NCBI GenBank assembly: GCA_020346605.1
Contig: CP070784.1
Coordinates: forward strand, 812,881-876,880
Length of the DNA: 64,000 bases
Direction: 5' to 3'
Origin: Candidatus Bathyarchaeota archaeon
GTDB taxonomy: Archaea; Thermoproteota; Bathyarchaeia; TCS64
Shown: positions 1 to 7,361 of the stretch, one piece after another
Layout: every line of letters begins with the position of its first letter
Position numbering within the stretch: position 1 is the first letter of the stretch
Notes under the pieces: model-generated
Told to the model about the DNA's origin: nothing
Databases searched by the model: none
What the model saw: the letters and a program-made list of their open reading frames with translations, nothing else
Position numbers and translations under genes: made by a program

Positions 1-809
1 AGCCCCTTTTTCAGTATTACCTCGATGATGTCATCATCCAGTTCTGAAGCGTGCTCGATTGTGTCGATACCAGCTTCAGCCGCGTTGGAGCAGCCGATCC
101 TCCCCTCGGAGTGGGAGGCCACCTTCAGACCGAAGTTGTGCGCCTCTTCCACGATGACCTCCAGTTCCTCCACAGAGTAGTTCCTAAAGTTGGGGTCGTT
201 GGTGAGGCCCCCGGCCATGCCGCCGGTGGTCGTGGTCTTGATCCAATCCACCTGCTCTGCGACGCAGACCCTGGTCATCTTCCGGACCTCGTCGACGCCG
301 TCGGCGGTGACGTGCACCCCCCTGAGGGGCATGGGCCTGATCACGTCGAGGTGGCTGGCCGTCGACGTGACGACCCCTGCGACCGAGAGCCTGCAACCCT
401 GGACTAGCCCCTGCTCTAGGGCGGTCCTGAGGGCGACGGCGTCCCTGCCCGTGTACTCGGGGAAGGGGTAGACCAGGTCCCGGCAGGTGGTGAACCCCGC
501 CTCGAGGAGCTGCCTTGCATGCTTAACGGCGTACAGCAGTGAGAGGGAGTTGGGGATCATGAACCGCTCCAGGTAGTTTAGCGGGCCTACGAGCTGGAAG
601 ATGTGGACGTGCAGGTCCATGAGGCCAGGCAAGATCGTGCAACCCTTGGCATCGATCACCTCTGCATCCTTCGGAACCTCGACCTCCTTGGAGTTTCCGA
701 CGCCGACGATCCGTGAGCCCTTAACGAGTACGACGCCGTCTTGCACGGGCTCCGAGCCGGTGCCATCCCAGAGGAGCCCTCCTTTGAACGCGATAATATC
801 GTCCGACAT
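1..809 (-). CDS. Amidohydrolase (imidazolonepropionase-like), C-terminus outside window
   Basis: Metal-dependent amidohydrolase, probably acting on a small C–N or C–O substrate in the cytoplasm. The frame reads from ATG at 809 and is still open at base 1, giving about 269 residues, so the C-terminal part is missing. Residues 1–60 look like the family's N-terminal beta-sandwich. The metal-binding HxH follows in PGLMDLHVH (residues 61–69). Later come WIKTTTTGG, ASHSEG and IDTIEHASEL, which match the conserved barrel lysine and later histidine ligands. It diverges from the FAH gene at 891, and the 81-bp gap must hold both promoters. The fold is clear; the substrate cannot be told. Confidence 0.85.
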   Translation of the reverse strand, partial: MSDDIIAFKGGLLWDGTGSEPVQDGVVLVKGSRIVGVGNSKEVEVPKDAEVIDAKGCTILPGLMDLHVHIFQLVGPLNYLERFMIPNSLSLLYAVKHARQLLEAGFTTCRDLVYPFPEYTGRDAVALRTALEQGLVQGCRLSVAGVVTSTASHLDVIRPMPLRGVHVTADGVDEVRKMTRVCVAEQVDWIKTTTTGGMAGGLTNDPNFRNYSVEELEVIVEEAHNFGLKVASHSEGRIGCSNAAEAGIDTIEHASELDDDIIEVILKKG

Positions 810-890
810 GTTACATACACGACGCATGACGTTATGTCGCTTCTGTTTAAAACAACAATAGATAAAACGTGACTCACTAAGGATCTGAGT

Positions 891-1784
891 ATGAGACTCG
901 TCACTTTCCGCGAAGGTCGAGAGCTAAAGGTGGGGGCTTTGATCGACGGAGCGGTTCTAGACCTTAGGGGTGCCTTCGATCACCTCTCTAAGGAGGTGCA
1001 GCCAATGATGGACCATGCCTTCAACGACATGAAGATCATCCTAAAACACTTTCCTGAGGCCATGCCCGTGATGCAGGAGCTTATCAGTAGCGTTGAGGGC
1101 GACTCGAACTTGGAGAGGAAGTTCCTAAAACAGCGAGAAGAAGTCCAGTTGACTGCGCCGATCCCACGACCATCGAAAACCATGATCACGGGCCCCTCGT
1201 GGAGGCAGTACATTAGGGACGGCAGGGTCCCCGACTTCATCTTCATATTGAAACCCCCGACCGCGATCATCGGCCCCGGCGACGACATCGTCTTCCCTAG
1301 GGACCAGGAGGAGATCGTTACAGAGGTCGAGCTAGCCATCGTCGTGGGGAAGCCCGGCAGGTACATCGGCGAGGAGGAGGCTTGGGACCACATCGCCGGG
1401 TTTACCGTCTTCAACGACGTTACAGACTATGGACTCTACACCAGACGCACACCATCAGCCATGATCAGGGCGAAGAGCTACGACACCTTCGCCGCGATGG
1501 GGCCTTGCATCACCACGAGGGAGCAGATAGGGGACGTACACGACCTCGAGCTCGTCCTCAGGCTCAACGGAGAGGAGAGAGTGAGGGTCAACACGAGCGA
1601 GATGATTTATCCTATCACCCACTTCGTAGCCAGCGTCTCCGAGGTGATGACGCTTCGGGTAGGTGACGTGATAAGCACGGGGTGTCCCCAGGTGGTTCCT
1701 GTACAACCGGGTGACTCCGTCGAGGCGGAGATCGAGAACATCGGGGTTCTCAGGAACCAATTCGTGAATTGGAAGGAAATATAG
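891..1784 (+). CDS. Fumarylacetoacetate hydrolase (FAH) family protein
   Basis: FAH-fold enzyme of 297 residues. The family hydrolyses, isomerises or decarboxylates 2-oxo and beta-diketo acids using a Mg or Ca ion. Residues 1–85 are a variable N-terminal region and the catalytic fold begins near residue 95. Visible metal ligands are the E-x-E in VTEVELAIV (Glu145, Glu147) and Asp176 in FNDVTDY. KSYDTFAAMGPCI (195–207) is the usual active-site loop. The C-terminal VGDVISTGCP resembles the family's GD-x-I-x-TGTP with Cys for Thr. The DUF362 gene follows after 23 bp in the same direction and is probably co-transcribed. Substrate unknown. Confidence 0.9.
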   Translation: MRLVTFREGRELKVGALIDGAVLDLRGAFDHLSKEVQPMMDHAFNDMKIILKHFPEAMPVMQELISSVEGDSNLERKFLKQREEVQLTAPIPRPSKTMITGPSWRQYIRDGRVPDFIFILKPPTAIIGPGDDIVFPRDQEEIVTEVELAIVVGKPGRYIGEEEAWDHIAGFTVFNDVTDYGLYTRRTPSAMIRAKSYDTFAAMGPCITTREQIGDVHDLELVLRLNGEERVRVNTSEMIYPITHFVASVSEVMTLRVGDVISTGCPQVVPVQPGDSVEAEIENIGVLRNQFVNWKEI

Positions 1785-1807
1785 AGGACGGTTCAAGAGT
1801 CTCAGTG

Positions 1808-2638
1808 ATGGCGTTGTCGAAGGTCGCCGTGGTAAAGGGAGAGAGAGGTCACAGGCCCGTCTTCAGGGCACTGGACCTGATAGATTACAGGGAGGCACTG
1901 GAGGGATGGGAGAGGGCCCTCGTCAAGGTAAACTTCATCACCACCAAGACTTGGGACACAGGAGCCACCACCGACCCGCTGGTGGTCGAGGCCATCATCC
2001 ACAAGCTCAAGGAGCTGCCGCTGGAGGTCTACGTCGTCGAGTCGGATGCCACGATGACCAACGCCGACAAGGCGTTCAAGGCCACCGGCATGAGGGAGAT
2101 ATGCGAGAGGAACGGCGTCGGCTGGATCAACCTTCGCCATGAGAAGGAAAGAGTCAGGATCGACGTGCCGGACGCCCACACGCTGGACAGCATCAAGGTT
2201 CCCAGGATAGTGACCGAGTCCGCGATTGTCAGCGCGGCGAAGATGAAGACCCACTCGGAGACCCAGGTGACCCTCGGCCTGAAGAACATGTTCGGGCTGC
2301 TCCCTGACAAGTTCAAGGGGAAATTCCACGCGAGGGGCATACGCAAGGTGATAACTGACATCAACACCGTCCTGAGGCCCGTCCTTACGGTCATCGACGG
2401 CTTCGTAGCCATGGAGGGTAGGGGACCCGTGTCGGGCAGGCCCGTGAAGATGGACACAATAATCGCCGGGAGGGACGTGGTCGCAACCGACGCCACGGCT
2501 GCGAGGGTCATGGGCTTCGACCCTCACATGGTCGGCCACATAAGGATGGCCCACGAGAAGGAACTTGGAGAGATCGATGATATCGACGTCGTGGGCGACG
2601 GCGTCGATGCCGTCAGGAGGGTCTTCGCGAGGCTCTGA
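1808..2638 (+). CDS. DUF362 domain protein
   Basis: DUF362 protein of 276 residues from ATG at 1808; an in-frame ATG at 1769 lies inside the FAH gene and is less likely. The hallmark block is visible: SAAKMKTHSETQVTLGLKN, then MFGLLPDKFKGKFH, then LTVIDGFVAMEGRGP, with a C-terminal DATAARVMGFDP. The family has no settled function; members are often near redox or Fe–S genes, but no ferredoxin-type cysteine cluster is present here. It is downstream of the FAH gene and overlaps the 3' end of the convergent small gene (2613) by 26 bp. A second DUF362 gene is at 13920. Confidence 0.85.
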   Translation: MALSKVAVVKGERGHRPVFRALDLIDYREALEGWERALVKVNFITTKTWDTGATTDPLVVEAIIHKLKELPLEVYVVESDATMTNADKAFKATGMREICERNGVGWINLRHEKERVRIDVPDAHTLDSIKVPRIVTESAIVSAAKMKTHSETQVTLGLKNMFGLLPDKFKGKFHARGIRKVITDINTVLRPVLTVIDGFVAMEGRGPVSGRPVKMDTIIAGRDVVATDATAARVMGFDPHMVGHIRMAHEKELGEIDDIDVVGDGVDAVRRVFARL

Positions 2639-2882
2639 TGCCTCGGGTCTCCCTAGCCAGCTCCCAGACCTCGCTCAGCTTGAATGGGTATAGCTGGGCC
2701 AGTTCATTCGCCTCCTTCCGGGGTACGCCTGACGAGATCAGTTCTTTCTTGAATCGCCTGACCGCACCCTTGCGTCCGAAGTAGTATCTCCAGAGCACCA
2801 GGGGGAGCGTGAAAAATATCTTGAAAAAGTAAAAAATGGTGGTAAGAATACTTCTGATGGACACGTCTCGGCTACTCCTCAT
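2613..2882 (-). CDS. Small membrane-anchored protein, paralogue of the gene at 2872
   Basis: Unrecognised 89-residue protein. Residues about 10–34 (ILTTIFYFFKIFFTLPLVLW) form one hydrophobic segment, followed by a basic helix and a conserved-looking block FKKELISSGVPRKEANELA. The same block, FRKNLIEGGIPEEEAMAMT, occurs in the neighbouring gene, so the two are paralogues. Its start overlaps the end of that gene by 11 bp, which suggests translational coupling. The 3' end overlaps the DUF362 gene tail by 26 bp. No function can be assigned. Confidence 0.7.
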   Translation of the reverse strand: MRSSRDVSIRSILTTIFYFFKIFFTLPLVLWRYYFGRKGAVRRFKKELISSGVPRKEANELAQLYPFKLSEVWELARETRGIRASRRPS

Positions 2883-3180
2883 CGCGTCTTCGATGCCTTG
2901 AGACCCTCATGTCCTTAATCATCTTGGACCAGTTCGTGAGGGTTCCGACGTACTCCCGGGTCATCGCCATGGCCTCTTCCTCTGGGATGCCCCCCTCGAT
3001 AAGGTTCTTCCTGAACTCGGCCACAGCCTTACCCATGTTCCCTGCGGCCTCAGGGGAGAATAGGCTGTCCAGGACGCCTTTAATCATGTTGGGGATGCCT
3101 GTCGTGATCACCTCGAAGATCTCGGCGACCTCGGTGGCATCATCAGAGAAGTACCTTCGGTCTCTCTTTTCCTCATCCAT
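2872..3180 (-). CDS. Small acidic helical protein, first gene of a two-gene unit
   Basis: Unrecognised 102-residue, mostly helical and charged protein without a membrane segment. ATG at 3180 is chosen because GAGGTGA lies 5 nt upstream and a TATA-like box (3196–3204) lies just above it; the longer frame to 3237 would cross both. The block FRKNLIEGGIPEEEAMAMT is shared with the membrane-anchored gene that follows, giving a soluble/anchored paralogue pair. A cluster of TGATCA sites sits directly upstream, so the unit is probably controlled by a DNA-binding regulator, possibly the winged-helix protein at 3333. Confidence 0.75.
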   Translation of the reverse strand: MDEEKRDRRYFSDDATEVAEIFEVITTGIPNMIKGVLDSLFSPEAAGNMGKAVAEFRKNLIEGGIPEEEAMAMTREYVGTLTNWSKMIKDMRVSRHRRRDEE

Positions 3181-3195
3181 ACGTTTCACCTCTAC

Positions 3196-3204
3196 ATTTA
3201 ATAT
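3196..3204 (-). promoter_or_regulatory. TATA-like box for the 3180 gene
   Basis: Read on the minus strand this is ATATTAAAT, an archaeal TATA-like element about 16–24 nt above the start codon at 3180. A GAGGTGA ribosome site lies between box and start, so the leader would be very short. The first TGATCA site abuts it at 3209. Confidence 0.5.
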
Positions 3205-3208
3205 GGGG

Positions 3209-3294
3209 TGATCACGGGAAATAGGTGTTCTGTACAAACCTGATCAGATGTTGATCAGTTCTAAACGTTGCTTGTGTCTTATTATTGGTGATCA
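3209..3294. promoter_or_regulatory. Cluster of four TGATCA palindromes (candidate operator)
   Basis: TGATCA occurs at 3209–3214, 3241–3246, 3252–3257 and 3289–3294, and again at 3791–3796. The middle pair forms TGATCAG-ATGT-TGATCAG, with 11-bp centre spacing, about one helical turn. The cluster lies between the winged-helix gene (3333) and the small-protein pair, upstream of the latter's TATA box. A role as operator is inferred from position and symmetry. Confidence 0.5.
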
Positions 3295-3332
3295 AAACGG
3301 GGTTCTTTTTTAAAAGATGGCTGTTTTTTATT

Positions 3333-3752
3333 TCACTCTTTGAGCCTGTACTCGAACCCATCTCCTTTCTTGATGATCCCCTCCTCGAGGAGGTCCTGGA
3401 TGCGCTTGCGGACTGTCACCCGTGAGGCGGAGCCCCTCTCCCCCGCAATCTCCCGCGTGAGCTGGGAGATGTTCATGGGCCCCTTGATGGCGAGGGCGTT
3501 GAGGATTATCCTTGAGACCTCGTCCCGGGACTCAGGGGCCTTCTCAAGGTACCTCCTGACGCCGAGGAGCCGCTGGATCAGCTTTAGCGGCTCACCGTAG
3601 AGGGCTGTACCCACTCTTAAATCCCCCATGAGCTGCGCCAATTCGGGGTACTTCCGGCTCTCCGTGAGAATCGCCTCTAGGTAGTCAAGGCGCTTCATCA
3701 TCATCTCAAGCTTCTCGTTGAGCGCCTTCAGGTCATCCCCGACGCCGGACAA
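3333..3752 (-). CDS. Winged-helix DNA-binding protein with N-terminal coiled coil
   Basis: A 139-residue putative transcription regulator. Residues 5–40 are heptad-rich (LKALNEKLEMMMKRLDYLEA), a likely dimerising coiled coil. Residues 75–139 form a winged helix: SRIILNALAIKGPMNISQL, then a recognition-helix segment SRVTVRKRIQDLLEEGIIKK and a wing ending in FEYRLKE. No ligand domain or metal site is seen. TGATCA sites flank the gene on both sides (3289 and 3791), suggesting autoregulation and control of the divergent small-protein pair, though this is inference. No named family is recognised. Confidence 0.8.
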   Translation of the reverse strand: MSGVGDDLKALNEKLEMMMKRLDYLEAILTESRKYPELAQLMGDLRVGTALYGEPLKLIQRLLGVRRYLEKAPESRDEVSRIILNALAIKGPMNISQLTREIAGERGSASRVTVRKRIQDLLEEGIIKKGDGFEYRLKE

Positions 3753-3793
3753 TGCAACCGTTGAGAATAAGACGCTTTAAAGTAAAACATTGA

Positions 3794-5179
3794 TCATACT
3801 GCCGGTGACTGCAGCCGCGCGCGCAGCAGGTAATAGATTACTAATGCAGCGAGAATTGAAATATATGGGAAACCTGGAATTCCTTTATTTGGTTCAGATT
3901 CAGGTTCTTCTGTTTCAGTTATGGTTTCCTCAAATGGTTCTTGTTTTATTTCGGGTGATTTAGAGAAGCTAACCTTATCGATTAAATTACCATTGATGTC
4001 TTTCGCCTGTAAACGTAATGTGTTATTAGCAAAGACATCTACAACACAAAAATTATGTGTCAGATTCTGGTATGCCATAAACCAATAAGGTTGATGGGAA
4101 CTCAAGCCTCCTCCCCAGCCTCCTGATATAATGTACATGGTTCCATTTGAGTAGTCTTGTACCTCAGTTTGCGAAGTCAACCAATTAATTGGATAGGTCC
4201 GCTGATATCCATGGATATGCCCATTGAAAACTATGTCAACATGGTATTCATCAAAAAATGGAACCCAATAATCGCGCGCGCTGCCCTCAAATGCTGGTTT
4301 ATGGTACACTACGAACTTCCAAAGATAATTGGAGTGACTTTCTAAGTCTTCCTTGAGCCAATCAAGCTGTGGACCTGACACATCATTAAGTATGTATGCG
4401 TTGTCAAGGACAATTATATGAATGTCGGGACCCCAGTCAAGAGAGTACCATCTTTCATTTCCAGGTAGAACGAATTGTGGGAAATATTTACTAGTAGTGC
4501 TTTGAGGGTTTTCGTGGTTTCCAAGAGCTGTTATGATGGGTATTATTTGACCATTTTCTCCTATCCAGTTGGAGTCCACATGGTTGAACCATTCATCCCA
4601 CTCCGATTGAACCTTTCCGTCCATTACAATGTCTCCTGAATGCAACACGAAGGAAGGATTTGTTTTCGCCATTGCTAATGATATTTTTTCCCTAACCTCT
4701 CGGTAGTACTCGGGACGTGAATAATATATCTGGCTGTCTCCTCCCATCACAAACCTGACATCTGAAGAAATTGAAGTTGCTGTGCGAAAACTTCTTTCCT
4801 CACCATATCCTCCGCTTGAGCCTCCGCATATGAAGTAATACACTGTGTCAGGGGTTAAGCCAGTTAGTTCTACATTATGTATGTATCCTGAGGCACCTTC
4901 GTAGGTGTAATGTTTTCCTGTTACACTGTATTTGTACTCACCTACTTCTCCTTGTCTTGAAACTTGGTCATATAATACTGTGTCTCCTGATGTTGGGGTG
5001 TTTGTCTGCCATGTCACTGTTATAGTAGTGCTGGTATCGTTTTGCCATGTTAAATGTAAATGGATAGGCAAATCGGTTGATTGAGCATATGCACCTGCGT
5101 AAAAGGTGCACAAAGATAACACGAATAACAATACGATGATTATCCTCAAAGTTATCCTAGAAATTCTAACTTCTTTCAT
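3794..5179 (-). CDS. Secreted purple-acid-phosphatase-like metallophosphoesterase
   Basis: Extracytoplasmic metallophosphoesterase of 461 residues. Residues 1–33 are a signal peptide ending near YAGAYA. Residues about 36–135 form an Fn3-like domain as in purple acid phosphatases. The catalytic domain shows all metal motifs: GGDSQ, HSGDIVMDG, ALGNHENP, YHKPAF and FNGHIHGYQRT. An acidic linker leads to GIPGFPYIS (433–441), one hydrophobic helix and a short basic end, a likely C-terminal sorting or anchor signal. The gene is clearly more AT-rich than its neighbours and carries two GCGCGCGC tracts (4273 and 3817), encoding Ala-Arg pairs, so recent acquisition is plausible. Confidence 0.88.
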   Translation of the reverse strand: MKEVRISRITLRIIIVLLFVLSLCTFYAGAYAQSTDLPIHLHLTWQNDTSTTITVTWQTNTPTSGDTVLYDQVSRQGEVGEYKYSVTGKHYTYEGASGYIHNVELTGLTPDTVYYFICGGSSGGYGEERSFRTATSISSDVRFVMGGDSQIYYSRPEYYREVREKISLAMAKTNPSFVLHSGDIVMDGKVQSEWDEWFNHVDSNWIGENGQIIPIITALGNHENPQSTTSKYFPQFVLPGNERWYSLDWGPDIHIIVLDNAYILNDVSGPQLDWLKEDLESHSNYLWKFVVYHKPAFEGSARDYWVPFFDEYHVDIVFNGHIHGYQRTYPINWLTSQTEVQDYSNGTMYIISGGWGGGLSSHQPYWFMAYQNLTHNFCVVDVFANNTLRLQAKDINGNLIDKVSFSKSPEIKQEPFEETITETEEPESEPNKGIPGFPYISILAALVIYYLLRARLQSPAV

Positions 5180-5247
5180 CTACCCTCACCTTGATATGCA
5201 TGACTACACAGATCAAATTTATACGTTTTAATATTCAGTATAAAGAT

Positions 5248-5256
5248 GCGCGCGCG
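5248..5256. repeat. GCGCGCGCG tract at the start of a gene fragment
   Basis: A 9-nt alternating GC tract. AT-rich intergenic sequence lies to its left, and coding sequence of a sulfatase-fold gene fragment begins inside it on the right. Confidence 0.7.
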
Positions 5257-5336
5257 AAGCCGCCAAGGTCGCCCTCCGAGAATACCCCGACAAAAGACTG
5301 ATAATCCACTATCTCCAGCCTCACTGCCCGTACGTA
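5250..5336 (+). pseudogene. Internal fragment of a sulfatase/AlkP-fold gene
   Basis: Only about 29 codons survive. In the frame starting inside the GCGCGCGCG tract the reading is AREAAKVALREYPDKRL followed by IIHYLQPHCPYV. The block EYPDKR-x-I-x-H-x-x-QPH-x-P is typical of archaeal sulfatase-like (alkaline phosphatase superfamily) proteins, where it precedes the metal-binding QPH. The homology ends abruptly at the polypyrimidine stretch at 5337. A C-terminal fragment of the same kind of protein lies at 6530 on the same strand, so both may be pieces of one gene. Too short to be functional. Confidence 0.6.
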
Positions 5337-5361
5337 GCTTTTTCCCTATTTTTTCCTTTTT

Positions 5362-5687
5362 CTACTCACTCGGTTTTTTCCACGGGTACCATTTTTTTCC
5401 CTGCTCGTGTGTGCGTTCCAAGTCCTGCTCCATCTGATATACCTGTTTCAGTCGCTCATCTGCCTCATCTTGAGTCGTCACACCTGTACCTGAAGGCGGC
5501 TCACTTGGTAGCGTGGTTTCAGCTGGATCAGCTGCTGGAGCTGGATCACCTGCTGGAGCTGGTGGAACACCATCCCCTAGGGTAGTCTTTTCCAGCCCCT
5601 GAGGCAGGTCACCCAAGCTAGGCAGCTCAATCAACTTACCCGCAGCTAGTGCAGGTGCAGGTGAACGAGTCACCCTCCCGCGCGCGC
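5362..5687 (-). pseudogene. C-terminal remnant of a zinc-ribbon, Pro/Ala-rich protein (frameshifted)
   Basis: The remnant begins at the GCGCGCGC tract (5680). One frame reads GDSFTCTCTSCG, a C-x-C-x-x-CG zinc-knuckle pattern, and then meets TAA. Removing one base at that point continues as KLIELPSLGDLPQGLEKTTL, followed by a Pro/Ala/Asp-rich linker and a charged helical tail ending in KKWYPWKKPSE. One single-base frameshift therefore separates zinc knuckle from tail. A 113-residue ORF in the second frame alone starts at 5703. Reading as a truncated, frameshifted gene explains the cysteines better. Family not recognised. Confidence 0.5.
5680..5687. repeat. GCGCGCGC tract between two opposed reading frames
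   Basis: An 8-nt tract at the N-terminal edge of the minus-strand zinc-ribbon remnant. The plus-strand open frame of the next gene also passes through it. Confidence 0.7.
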
Positions 5688-5786
5688 TCTGGTGTTTCAT
5701 CACCGGCAGCTTCAGCTTCAGGCGACTTTATCCTGGTGGGCGCTCTCTCTTTTCCCTGTATTCACAAGAATTTTTATGGGAGGGAG

Positions 5787-6347
5787 GTGTTTCCATACCA
5801 GGTGATTTTTCCATTGGAAAATAGGAATGAGATCTCGGACGAGGAGATCCTCGGCTACATGAGACAGGGCTGGAAGTTCCGCAGAAAGAGAGTGAAGAAA
5901 AAGTACGAGTACATAATAAGAAGACGCAGGACGGCCGAGAGGGGCATGGGGCCCTTCAACGAGGGGTTCTGGGATCGGATACTGTTTCTCGAGTACAGGT
6001 TCAACTCGGAGGAAGAGAGAGACAGGGCACCCCCTTCGTTACGCGCATCGCTGACGCAGCGAGACCGTAGGCGCATTGCACGGTCCCGCGACCAGTTGAT
6101 CAGCACCTTGAGACTTTTTAGAGGCATGCAGATGGCGGAGAAGTGTGTTCACGCTGTGGAGGGTTTCTGCAGGTTCTGGGTGTGGGAGCATGAAGATTTC
6201 TTTTCCAGCTATTATAAGGATATACTGATACCAGGGTCAGAGTACAGCAGAAGAATAGTGAGCGACGAAGGCGTGGATGCGTGGATATTTCAAGCCGACT
6301 CTCTCTATTGCGGGGGCTGCCCGGCTTATACACAGAGCTCCAATTGA
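5787..6347 (+). CDS. Hypothetical protein with C-terminal cysteine motif
   Basis: Unrecognised protein of about 186 residues if it starts at GTG 5787; the frame stays open upstream to 5649, and the start is uncertain because the purine-rich GGGAGGGAGG overlaps the codon. The middle is strongly basic (KFRRKRVKKKYEYIIRRRR). The C-terminal part has KCVHAVEGFCRFWVWE, and about 65 residues later YCGGCPAY. This C-x6-C … C-x2-CPA pattern is one I associate with small archaeal proteins of unknown function, and it probably binds zinc or Fe–S. It lies between two fragments of a sulfatase-like gene, so it may have been inserted there. Confidence 0.55.
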   Translation: MFPYQVIFPLENRNEISDEEILGYMRQGWKFRRKRVKKKYEYIIRRRRTAERGMGPFNEGFWDRILFLEYRFNSEEERDRAPPSLRASLTQRDRRRIARSRDQLISTLRLFRGMQMAEKCVHAVEGFCRFWVWEHEDFFSSYYKDILIPGSEYSRRIVSDEGVDAWIFQADSLYCGGCPAYTQSSN

Positions 6348-6415
6348 TGAGAATCAGAGCCTACGCTGTTACATGTACCCCATGTGGTGTCATTTGCTTT
6401 ATATTTGGCGTCAGT

Positions 6416-6437
6416 GGGTTACGTAGGCCTGTAACCC
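6416..6437. repeat. Inverted repeat GGGTTAC…GTAACCC
   Basis: Arms of 7 bp (6416–6422 and 6431–6437) with an 8-nt spacer, followed by another GGGTTAC at 6447. It sits in a non-coding stretch between the cysteine-motif gene and the sulfatase-like C-terminal fragment, just after a TTTATATTT box near 6398. It could be an operator or an RNA hairpin; no target gene is intact. Confidence 0.4.
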
Positions 6438-6520
6438 GAGGGAACGGGTTACCCCCACAGAGCCCCTCCTCTAGGACGGTGCTTGAATGGAATAATGAGC
6501 TCCCGAGAGCCTTCCACCGC

Positions 6521-6530
6521 CGCGCGCGCG
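6521..6530. repeat. CGCGCGCGCG tract at the start of a gene fragment
   Basis: A 10-nt tract. The recognisable sulfatase-like C-terminal coding fragment begins at its right edge. Confidence 0.7.
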
Positions 6531-6661
6531 ACGTCGCAGTGACGGCCGACAACGGGGAGCTCCTGGGGGAGGGTGGGCGCTTCAGCCACGGCTACGGCAG
6601 GGTGGAGCCACTTCTACTGGAGGTTCCCTGGTTCAGGCGGGACCATGGAAACGAGTTCTAG
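6530..6661 (+). pseudogene. C-terminal fragment of a sulfatase/AlkP-fold gene
   Basis: The last 43 codons and TAG stop of a sulfatase-like protein. It reads DVAVTADNGELLGEGG, then RFSHGYGRVEPLLLEVPWF. Archaeal sulfatase-like proteins have V-V-T-A/S-DHGE-x-x-GE, with Asp and His as metal ligands, then G-H-P and a V-PW block near the C-terminus. Here Asn replaces the ligand His (DNG for DHG), which also argues against function. The fragment starts at the CGCGCGCGCG tract, and a matching internal fragment lies upstream at 5250. It overlaps the next convergent gene by 4 bp. Confidence 0.6.
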
Positions 6662-7320
6662 TCTTTCACAAACCTTTTGTATTTTTCCAGGTCACCCTTC
6701 CAGTCCCTCTGGTTGATGGGCCAGGAGTACCGTGGTCGTCTGGGCTTGCAGATGATCTCCCTCACCTCGAAGGCTTTGAAAAAGTTGACGGAGTTGGCGG
6801 CACCCGCGACGATGGCAGTATCCAGCCCCACGAAACTCCCCGCCATGGCTATGGCCTCCTCTCCCTCACTGAGGTGGCCAGCGTCCGTTGCCTCAAGGAT
6901 CGCTGTCATGCAGACGTGGATGCCCCCACTGAGGACCTTGAAGTACATCATGCCCAGCTTGCCGATGCCGGTGATCTCGGTGTGGGCGTCCAGGTTCCAG
7001 AATGGGTCGGTCCCCCTCACGACTCTGGCTCCCCTGCTCTTGAGCTCTTTAAGAATGTTCTCGTCCGCTATGCCGATCGCGAGATCCCCTATCAAGGAGT
7101 CCTCAACTGTGGTGCCAACCGCCGAGCTCACGACTATGACCTCATGACCGGGAAGGGCGTCCAGCACCTTGAGGGCGCTGAGGCCCGTCTCCGAGGCGAC
7201 AACCACCTTTCTGATCCCTAGGGCCTCGATGCGCCCCCGGACCAGCTCGATGGTCTTGTCTGTGTTTATCTCTCCATGGACATCGAAGTAGAAGGTGGGC
7301 CTGCTCGAACCAAGTTCCAT
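6658..7320 (-). CDS. Pyruvate kinase alpha/beta domain-like protein (COG1751 type)
   Basis: A 220-residue protein resembling the isolated C-terminal alpha/beta domain of pyruvate kinase, found alone in many archaea without known activity. Visible features: RKVVVASETGLSALKVLDA near the N-terminus, HEVIVVSSAVGTTVED, and GLDTAIVAGAANSVNFF, where pyruvate kinase has its C-terminal domain strands. ATG 7320 is preferred over 7341 because a TTATTATAA box at about 7349 would place transcription start near 7325. No catalytic barrel of pyruvate kinase is present. The 3' end abuts the sulfatase-like fragment. Confidence 0.8.
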   Translation of the reverse strand: MELGSSRPTFYFDVHGEINTDKTIELVRGRIEALGIRKVVVASETGLSALKVLDALPGHEVIVVSSAVGTTVEDSLIGDLAIGIADENILKELKSRGARVVRGTDPFWNLDAHTEITGIGKLGMMYFKVLSGGIHVCMTAILEATDAGHLSEGEEAIAMAGSFVGLDTAIVAGAANSVNFFKAFEVREIICKPRRPRYSWPINQRDWKGDLEKYKRFVKD

Positions 7321-7361
7321 GACGATCGTGAAGAACGTCATTCAAGGTTATAATAAAACTC

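Noticed and set aside
5649-5786. Longer N-terminus for the cysteine-motif protein from GTG 5649
   Set aside because: It would be read through the GC tract and a Ser/Ala-rich stretch that overlaps the zinc-ribbon remnant; a start near 5787 is more credible.
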